A stretch of 59,330 bases of DNA from Candidatus Blautia excrementipullorum (lineage in GTDB: Bacteria; Bacillota; Clostridia; Lachnospirales; Lachnospiraceae), in the NCBI GenBank assembly GCA_019118645.1, contig DWYN01000148.1:1-59330 (forward strand), read 5' to 3'. The notes below the pieces were generated by a model, which was given only the letters and a program-made list of their open reading frames with translations, had not been told where the DNA came from and made no database searches. Every line of letters begins with the position of its first letter. Position 1 is the stretch's first letter. Both the position numbers and the translations under genes were made by a program. This document shows, piece after piece, positions 53,746 to 59,330 of this stretch.

Positions 53746-54773
53746 GAGCTTTATCAGAAAGCGCAGTCCTGCCCGGACGGAAAGCACAGGCGGGAATAAA
53801 AGCGCATGTTTGGGAAAAAAACGGAAAAAAACTGCTTGTGCTTTTTGCACTGACGCTGTTGGCTGCTGCTGCTTACATGCTGGTGGATGTGAATTTTCAG
53901 AATCAAAAGCTGTTTGCCTATGCCATGAAGATACGGGCGCCTAAGCTGGCCGCAATGGTCATTACCGCCTTTGCTATAGGAGGAGCGTCCATGGTATTTC
54001 AGTCTGTGATAAATAACACAATCGTAACGCCTTGTCTTCTGGGAATGAACTCTCTGTACACGCTGATTCATACGGCTGTTGTGTTTTTTGCGGGAACAGG
54101 CAGTATTCTGGCATCAAATTCCAATCTTGCTTTTGCGGTGGATCTGGTGCTGATGGGCGCCGCCGCAACGCTGATATACAGTTATCTTTTTAAGAAGACA
54201 AAATATAATGTGCTGTATGTGCTGCTTATCGGTACAGTTTTAACTTCCTTTTTTTCCAGTATACAGACAACGCTTACCAGAGTGATGGATCCGAACGAAT
54301 ATGATACGCTGCTGGCAACGCTGGTGGCTAGCTTCAGCAATATAAATTCCGAGATCATTTTGTTTTCGGTGATTCTTTTGGCAGCAGTCGTATTTGCCCT
54401 TCGCAGGGATCTGGCAATTCTTGATGTCATTACGCTGGGAAAAGACCAGGCTGTAAACCTCGGGGTGGATTATGACCAGTGCATTCGCCGGCTGCTTCTA
54501 GGAGTGACACTTTTCATAGCAGTTGCTACGGCAATGGTAGGACCGGTTTCCTTTTTAGGATTGATTATCGCCAATCTGGCAAGGCAGCTTCTGAAGACCT
54601 ACCGGCACAGCCAATTAATTTTGGGGTGTTCTCTGTTTGGCATGATTACTCTGGTAGGCGGTCAGCTTATTGTAGAGCATGCATTTTCGTATGCAATTCC
54701 GGTCAGCGTGTTTATTACAGTCGGGGGAGGAATTTATTTTCTTTACCTGCTATTAACAAACAGGAGAGTGTAG
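53742..54773 (+). CDS. Iron-siderophore ABC transporter permease, second subunit (YclO/CeuC-like)
   Basis: The partner FecCD-type permease, 343 residues. After an unusually long polar N-terminus of about 30 residues come hydrophobic helices with IRAPKLAAMVITAFAIGGAS, NTIVTPCLLGMNSLYTLIHT and VGPVSFLGLIIANLARQLLK. It resembles YclO of the petrobactin-type importer. The ATG overlaps the stop of the first permease, with GGAGGTGAAAGA before it. It ends 3 bases before the ATPase gene. Confidence 0.88.
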   Translation: MRALSESAVLPGRKAQAGIKAHVWEKNGKKLLVLFALTLLAAAAYMLVDVNFQNQKLFAYAMKIRAPKLAAMVITAFAIGGASMVFQSVINNTIVTPCLLGMNSLYTLIHTAVVFFAGTGSILASNSNLAFAVDLVLMGAAATLIYSYLFKKTKYNVLYVLLIGTVLTSFFSSIQTTLTRVMDPNEYDTLLATLVASFSNINSEIILFSVILLAAVVFALRRDLAILDVITLGKDQAVNLGVDYDQCIRRLLLGVTLFIAVATAMVGPVSFLGLIIANLARQLLKTYRHSQLILGCSLFGMITLVGGQLIVEHAFSYAIPVSVFITVGGGIYFLYLLLTNRRV

Positions 54774-54776
54774 AAG

Positions 54777-55529
54777 ATGATTATAAAAGAGTTGACAAAA
54801 AAATATGATGGAAAGCCGGTGGTGGATTCTGTTTCTTTTGAGATACCCAAAGGAAAGGTACTCTCTTTGATCGGGCCGAACGGCGCGGGGAAATCTACAG
54901 TTATGGGCGTTATTTCCAGACTGATCGCCAGGGATGAAGGACTGGTGGATTTTGAGGGGCAGGATATTTCCAGGTGGAAGAGAAAAGAACTTGCAAAAAA
55001 ACTGGCAATTCTTACGCAGACGAACAATGTTCAGATGAAACTTACCGTCCGGGAACTGGTAGCGTTCGGGCGTTTCCCGTATTCCGGCGGAAGACTGACG
55101 GAAGAGGACCGGCAGATTATAGACAGGGCCATCGCTTATATGGAACTAGAAGAATTTGAGAACCGCTTCATCGATGAACTTTCCGGCGGGCAGAGACAGA
55201 GGGCGTATATAGCTATGGTTGTTGCGCAGGATACAGAGTATGTGCTGCTGGACGAGCCTACAAATAATCTTGATATTTATCATGCTACAAACATGATGAA
55301 GATGGTCCGCAGACTTTGCGGAGAACTGGGGAAGACGGTGGTTCTGGTACTCCACGAGATCAACTACGCCGCGTTCTATTCCGATTATATCTGCGCGTTT
55401 GTGGATGGGAAAATAGCAAAGTTCGGCACAGTAAAGGAGGTGATGACGCAGGAGAATTTATCTGAGATTTATGGGGTGAATTTCCGGATTCAGGAGATTG
55501 AGGGGAAACCGCTGGCAATTTATTATTAA
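54777..55529 (+). CDS. Iron-siderophore ABC transporter ATP-binding protein (YclP/FepC-like)
   Basis: The ATPase of the importer, 250 residues. Walker A is GPNGAGKST (about 33-41), the Q-loop lies in AILTQTNNVQMKLTVRELVA, the ABC signature is LSGGQRQRAYIAM and Walker B VLLDEPTNNLDIYH, with the switch His in VLVLHEINYA. AGGAGAGTGTAGAAG precedes the ATG. The GRFPYSGGRLTEED motif is typical of the siderophore/B12 subfamily. Confidence 0.94.
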   Translation: MIIKELTKKYDGKPVVDSVSFEIPKGKVLSLIGPNGAGKSTVMGVISRLIARDEGLVDFEGQDISRWKRKELAKKLAILTQTNNVQMKLTVRELVAFGRFPYSGGRLTEEDRQIIDRAIAYMELEEFENRFIDELSGGQRQRAYIAMVVAQDTEYVLLDEPTNNLDIYHATNMMKMVRRLCGELGKTVVLVLHEINYAAFYSDYICAFVDGKIAKFGTVKEVMTQENLSEIYGVNFRIQEIEGKPLAIYY

Positions 55530-55628
55530 ACGGCCGGATAAGGAGTTTCAGAAAAACGGGTTTCATTCTGTGGCAAGATCACAGGTTTCATGAGAATTAC
55601 AAAAATGAAATAAAGGAGAATAAAACTT

Positions 55629-56669
55629 ATGAAGAAAAGATTTTTAACAGTAATTTTATCTGCGGCAATGATGGCTGCTTCTGCTGCTGCAGGAGCTGTT
55701 GCCGTGAGTGCTTCCGATGAGGTCACGGCGGAAACGGCAGACACCGGGGAGGATTCTTATTCCGAGGAGAGCAAAAGTACAGTTGTGATTACAAGCCTGG
55801 ATGCAAATGGGGAGGAGACAGAACTTGAAGTGCCTTATGATCCCCAGCGAATCGCCATTCTCGATATGGCCTGCCTGGATATCCTGGACAATCTGGGATT
55901 GGGAGACAGAGTGGTAGGAAGCGCGAGTACCTCTCTGGATTATCTGCAGGATTATGCGGAAGATGAAAACATTGTAAATCTGGGAACAATTAAGGAAGCG
56001 GATCTGGAAGCTGTAATGGAGTGCGAACCGGATGTGATTTTTATCGGCGGACGCCTGTCTTCCGTATATGATCAGCTGAGTGAGATCGCGCCGGTAGTTT
56101 ATCTTTCTACGGATACGGAACTTGGCGTAGTGGAAAGCGTCAGAAAAAATGCGGATACGATTGCATCTATGTTTGGGCGTGAGAGTGAGGTGGAGGCCCT
56201 GATGGCGGATTTTGACGGACGGATTCAGGAACTTTCGGCTTTTGCAAAAGGCAGGACGGCAATTGTGGGAATGTGCACCAGCGGCAGCTTTAACGTGCTT
56301 GGAACAGACGGACGCTGCTCTTTGATCAGCAATGAGATTGGTTTTGAAAATGTAGGCGTAGATGCGGATGTGGATACCTCCACACATGGAAACGAAGCCT
56401 CTTTTGAGTTTATTGTAGAAAAAAATCCTGAGTATATTTTTGTTATGGACCGAGATGCGGCTATTGGAACAGACGGAGCGCAGCTTGCTCAGGAAATTAT
56501 GGAGAATGAGCTTGTTATGGATACAGACGCATATAAAAATGGAAACGTCGTTTATCTGGAGCATCCGGCAGTTTGGTATACAGCAGAAGGCGGCGTGACC
56601 GCTCTGGACATTATGCTTCAGGATCTGGAAGGCTCTCTTATTACAGAAAGCTCAGAGGCAGCGGCCTGA
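55629..56669 (+). CDS. Iron-siderophore substrate-binding protein (YclQ/CeuE-like)
   Basis: The extracellular receptor of the importer, 346 residues. The signal peptide ends AVAVSASDE, a type I cleavage site; no lipobox cysteine is seen. The binding domain begins with YDPQRIAILDMACLDILDNL and has EPDVIFIGGRLSSVYDQL, GMCTSGSFNVLGTDGRCSLI and FEFIVEKNPEYIFVMDRD, as in YclQ, CeuE and FatB receptors of catecholate-type siderophores. AAAGGAGAATAAAACTT precedes the ATG. No siderophore synthesis genes are near, so it probably scavenges foreign siderophores. Confidence 0.9.
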   Translation: MKKRFLTVILSAAMMAASAAAGAVAVSASDEVTAETADTGEDSYSEESKSTVVITSLDANGEETELEVPYDPQRIAILDMACLDILDNLGLGDRVVGSASTSLDYLQDYAEDENIVNLGTIKEADLEAVMECEPDVIFIGGRLSSVYDQLSEIAPVVYLSTDTELGVVESVRKNADTIASMFGRESEVEALMADFDGRIQELSAFAKGRTAIVGMCTSGSFNVLGTDGRCSLISNEIGFENVGVDADVDTSTHGNEASFEFIVEKNPEYIFVMDRDAAIGTDGAQLAQEIMENELVMDTDAYKNGNVVYLEHPAVWYTAEGGVTALDIMLQDLEGSLITESSEAAA

Positions 56670-56794
56670 CGTCTTTTGAGAAAGGTGTTTCGAAAAGGAC
56701 AGGATAAAACTGGATGGATATACTTAAGTATTATTGACATCTGCATTCTGCGGGGATATTATAATAAATAATATACTGAGATCAGGGTGATGGG

Positions 56795-57238
56795 ATGGCA
56801 TTCTTTTTCAGAAAACAAGAAGAAATACAAAAAGACAAATACATATTCTGCGCTCTGATTGCCATTGAACTTTTTATGTCCTTCTCTTTCCTGGGATACA
56901 TTCATATTGCGCCGATTTCGCTGACATTTGCTTATATTCCGGTCCTGATAGCGGGATGTATTTTCGGACCAAAAGAAGGCTTTTTCGTAGGAGCAGTCTT
57001 TGGTCTGGCGTCTATGTGGAAAGCTTCCGCGTTTTATGTGGGAGAAGGCGACGCGATTTTTTCTCCTGCAATGAGCGGAAAACCTGTGGAAAGCATTCTG
57101 CTCAGCGTTGGCGCAAGGGCTCTTTTTGGCTTTCTTGTGGGACTGATGTACGATTTCGCCAGGAAGAGCCGGTATCCTAAAACGGGGATTGTGCTTGTGT
57201 CTACAATAGGAAGATCAGTTCATACGTTCTGTGTGTAA
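56795..57238 (+). CDS. N-terminal membrane part of an interrupted diguanylate cyclase (ECF S-component-like)
   Basis: A 147-residue membrane segment with about five helices. FAYIPVLIAGCIFGPKEGFF and GAVFGLASMWKASAFYVG resemble the S-component (substrate-binding) fold of ECF transporters. It ends at a TAA (57236-57238) after GRSVHTFCV. The downstream frame, starting at ATG 57245, is the same reading frame with only two codons between the stop and the ATG. It is therefore probably the first half of one protein whose remaining helices and GGDEF domain follow. A small separate membrane protein is the alternative. Confidence 0.7.
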   Translation: MAFFFRKQEEIQKDKYIFCALIAIELFMSFSFLGYIHIAPISLTFAYIPVLIAGCIFGPKEGFFVGAVFGLASMWKASAFYVGEGDAIFSPAMSGKPVESILLSVGARALFGFLVGLMYDFARKSRYPKTGIVLVSTIGRSVHTFCV

Positions 57239-57244
57239 CTGCTT

Positions 57245-58180
57245 ATGCAAATACTATTTCCGGAAATGGGATATACCATAGTTCATACGGTAGAAGAGCT
57301 GTCCAGACCTGATTATCCGATTTTTATCCTGGTTGTGGATGCGATTGTCCTTTTTTGCTACGTGTTCAGCTGCTCAGATACTGCAAAACAGTTTATGATC
57401 CGTGTGTATTCGGTAGATAAGCTAAATGCTGTCACAATTTCTCAGAAAAAAAAGATGGCGGCTGTGGCGGCCCTGGTACTCATTTTTTCCTTCAGTGTGG
57501 TAGCTTATTTCACGAACCGCATAAGTAATGTTATGCAGATATACGGAATTAATCTGTCTGCGGAAATTTCCTATGACCTTATGCACCTGCAGGTTCAGTT
57601 TTTGCTGGGAATGATTTCTATGGCAGTTCTGGCAATTATTGTGATTATCCTCATTCAGAAGAACTCTATCTACCTATATTATGAGGCAAGGCTGGACGGA
57701 CTTACAGGTCTGTACAGCAGGCAGCAGTTTTTTCAGAGCGGGGAGAATCTTCTGCAGAGTCTGAAATATGACAGGAACGGACACGGAGGATACTTTGTTA
57801 TTCTTGATGTGGACGATTTTAAAGAGATCAATGACCGGTACGGACATCCGACAGGAGACAAGGTGCTGAAAGAGGTTGGACAAAATCTGGAGAAGGCATT
57901 TGGAGACCAGGGAATTATAGGACGGCTGGGCGGAGACGAATTTGTTGTTTTGGTTACACGGCCGGCACAGCCGAAAGAGATTGGAGAAATTTTGAAGACA
58001 ATGAAAAATGAAATGGCTGAAATCCTTCCGGGTGAAAAACCTGTAACCTGCAGCATCGGTGTAATACCGGTGGAAAAAGAATATTCGATTGACGCCTTAT
58101 ACCGCAATGCGGACAGACTTCTTTATGAGGCAAAGAAAAACGGAAAAAACAAGGTTGTATTCGGATACCGATTTTATTAA
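57245..58180 (+). CDS. Diguanylate cyclase (GGDEF domain), C-terminal part of an interrupted gene
   Basis: Makes cyclic di-GMP from two GTP. The 311 residues begin with three or four membrane helices (to about 140), then a complete GGDEF domain with DGLTGLYSRQQFF, ILDVDDFKEINDRYGHPTGD and the active GGDEF motif in GRLGGDEFVVLV. SIGVIPVEKE and ALYRNADRLLYEAKKNGKN end the domain. No ribosome site is visible before the ATG at 57245, which continues the frame of the preceding segment after a single TAA. Confidence 0.82.
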   Translation: MQILFPEMGYTIVHTVEELSRPDYPIFILVVDAIVLFCYVFSCSDTAKQFMIRVYSVDKLNAVTISQKKKMAAVAALVLIFSFSVVAYFTNRISNVMQIYGINLSAEISYDLMHLQVQFLLGMISMAVLAIIVIILIQKNSIYLYYEARLDGLTGLYSRQQFFQSGENLLQSLKYDRNGHGGYFVILDVDDFKEINDRYGHPTGDKVLKEVGQNLEKAFGDQGIIGRLGGDEFVVLVTRPAQPKEIGEILKTMKNEMAEILPGEKPVTCSIGVIPVEKEYSIDALYRNADRLLYEAKKNGKNKVVFGYRFY

Positions 58181-58210
58181 AAAAAATTCAAAAACCTGGA
58201 AAAAATATGT

Positions 58211-58239
58211 TGACAGGAAGTTTACGCTATAGTACAATT
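58211..58239 (+). promoter_or_regulatory. Promoter of rplM-rpsI
   Basis: TTGACA at 58211-58216 and TACAAT at 58234-58239 with a 17-base spacer. The leader of about 170 bases that follows has several short hairpins (for example CGCGG-AATG-CCGCG near 58360) and could hold an autoregulatory L13-type leader, which I cannot confirm. Confidence 0.6.
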
Positions 58240-58414
58240 ACTCAATGTGACATAGTGCGATGACTCCTGAGCCAAAGCCCCGGCGAAGGTGTTTTTATCA
58301 GCGGTTTCGGACATTTCCGCAGTAGTAATTTGCACTGATCACCAGGAATTATTCATTATCGCGGAATGCCGCGGTTAGACAAAATATCGTTGATAAATAA
58401 CAGGAGGTAAGACC

Positions 58415-58843
58415 ATGCAGACTTATATGGCTAATCCAGATAAAATCGAGAGAAAATGGTATGTAGTTGATGCGGAAGGCTGTACACTTGGCCGTCTGGC
58501 ATCCGGCGTTGCAAGCGTTTTAAGAGGAAAAAACAAACCTCAGTTCACACCGCATGTAGATACAGGCGATTATGTGATCGTTGTAAACGCAGATAAAGTA
58601 AAAGTAACCGGAAAGAAATTAGATCAGAAAATCTACTATCGTCACTCTGAATATGTGGGCGGCATGAAAGAGACCACATTAAGAGAAATGATGGCTAAGA
58701 AACCGGAAAAGGTTATTGAGCTGGCAGTAAAGGGAATGCTTCCGAAAGGACCTCTGGGAAGATCCATGTATAAGAAACTTTTCGTATATGCCGGACCGGA
58801 GCACAAACATGAAGCTCAGAAACCGGAAGTCTTAACATTTTAA
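58415..58843 (+). CDS. rplM: 50S ribosomal protein L13
   Basis: A large-subunit ribosomal protein, 142 residues. Hallmarks are [57 protein letters not shown] and [31 protein letters not shown] precedes the ATG. It is co-transcribed with rpsI, 17 bases downstream, as in most bacteria. Confidence 0.98.
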   Translation: MQTYMANPDKIERKWYVVDAEGCTLGRLASGVASVLRGKNKPQFTPHVDTGDYVIVVNADKVKVTGKKLDQKIYYRHSEYVGGMKETTLREMMAKKPEKVIELAVKGMLPKGPLGRSMYKKLFVYAGPEHKHEAQKPEVLTF

Positions 58844-58860
58844 TGAGGAGGTAGGAGACA

Positions 58861-59253
58861 TTGGCTAGCGCAAAATACTACGGAACAGGAAGAAGAAAAA
58901 AATCAATCGCAAGAGTTTACCTTACACCTGGTACAGGCAAAATTACAATCAATAAAAGAGATATTGATGATTATTTCGGATTAGAGACTCTGAAAGTAAT
59001 CGTTCGTCAGCCTCTGGTAGCTACCGAGACAGACGGAAAGTTTGACGTTCTTGTAAATGTAAAGGGCGGCGGCTACACAGGACAGGCAGGCGCAATCAGA
59101 CATGGTGTTGCGAGAGCTCTTCTGGAAGCAGACGCTGAGTACAGACCGGTTCTGAAAGCAGCAGGTTACCTGACTCGTGACCCGAGAATGAAAGAACGTA
59201 AGAAGTACGGCCTCAAGGCTGCCCGTCGCGCTCCGCAGTTCAGCAAGCGATAA
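58861..59253 (+). CDS. rpsI: 30S ribosomal protein S9
   Basis: A small-subunit ribosomal protein, 130 residues. It has [20 protein letters not shown] at the start, [17 protein letters not shown] in the middle and the basic tail [15 protein letters not shown] that reaches the P site. The start is TTG, six bases after GAGGAGGTAGGA; no ATG is available nearby. A terminator follows. Confidence 0.98.
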   Translation: MASAKYYGTGRRKKSIARVYLTPGTGKITINKRDIDDYFGLETLKVIVRQPLVATETDGKFDVLVNVKGGGYTGQAGAIRHGVARALLEADAEYRPVLKAAGYLTRDPRMKERKKYGLKAARRAPQFSKR

Positions 59254-59273
59254 TTTTAGTTCAAAACAGCTCA

Positions 59274-59307
59274 AAAACCCCGAAACCATGCGGTTTTCGG
59301 GGTTTTT
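59274..59307 (+). terminator. Terminator after rpsI
   Basis: AAAAACCCCGAAACC and GGTTTTCGGGGTTTTT form a strong stem with a T-tail. Confidence 0.93.
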
Positions 59308-59330
59308 CCTTTTCAGATCGTTTGCCCTGT

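Noticed and set aside
58240-58414. An L13-type autoregulatory leader RNA upstream of rplM.
   Set aside because: The position and length fit, but I cannot match the conserved core by eye; only the promoter was listed.

Overview
The window (59,330 bases) looks like a chromosomal segment of a gut-type Firmicute of the family Lachnospiraceae (Blautia or a relative). The evidence is the strong AGGAGG ribosome sites, the many ribose-type sugar ABC importers paired with YesM/YesN two-component systems, L-fucose and rhamnulose enzymes, the urease cluster and the rplM-rpsI pair. This placement is an inference from gene content, not from a marker gene. No tRNA, rRNA, CRISPR array, transposase or prophage gene was seen.

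Layout. (1) 1-6,560: L-fucose isomerase (fucI), a membrane-anchored SH3 protein, a large secreted papain-like protease on the minus strand, and an L-fucose mutarotase (fucU, minus strand). (2) 6,680-13,450: a six-gene operon with a LacI regulator, an FGGY kinase, a GatD-like dehydrogenase, a PfkB kinase, a class II aldolase and an aldo/keto reductase. Together they spell a possible PTS-independent route from aldose through polyol and polyol phosphate to ketose bisphosphate and triose phosphates. (3) 13,670-24,840: a YesN/YesM two-component system with a membrane-anchored sugar-binding accessory protein, a complete sugar ABC importer and a rhamnulokinase-type kinase. (4) 25,020-29,420: three transferases of the teichoic-acid/CDP-glycerol kind. 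(5) 29,450-39,030: a second two-component system whose kinase carries a fused cupin and AraC-type DNA-binding domain, a DUF3783 protein and a rhamnose-type ABC importer.

(6) 39,460-43,040: a DUF1349 protein, an Spx/ArsC-like protein, citrate synthase, and mntP behind a probable manganese riboswitch. (7) 43,260-49,410: a complete urease operon ureABC-ureI-ureEFGD, with an intrinsic terminator inside the ureA leader and an odd tandem-repeat array between ureE and ureF. (8) 49,550-52,530: a MATE transporter, a degenerate region holding the tail of a lost LacI-type gene, and an EamA transporter. (9) 52,550-56,670: a YclNOPQ-like iron-siderophore importer behind a leader with a terminator and two matched TTAG-N6-CTAA operators, whose first gene probably starts at ATT. 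(10) 56,790-58,180: a membrane diguanylate cyclase split by one in-frame stop codon. (11) 58,415-59,253: rplM and rpsI.

How it fits together: most of the window serves capture and breakdown of host- or plant-derived deoxysugars and polyols (fucose, rhamnose, possibly galactose), each importer having its own sensor. Urea, manganese and iron modules follow. The most unusual items are the hybrid kinase-cupin-AraC protein, the proposed polyol pathway, the attenuator-like ureA leader, the iron-operon leader with its ATT start, and the interrupted GGDEF gene.
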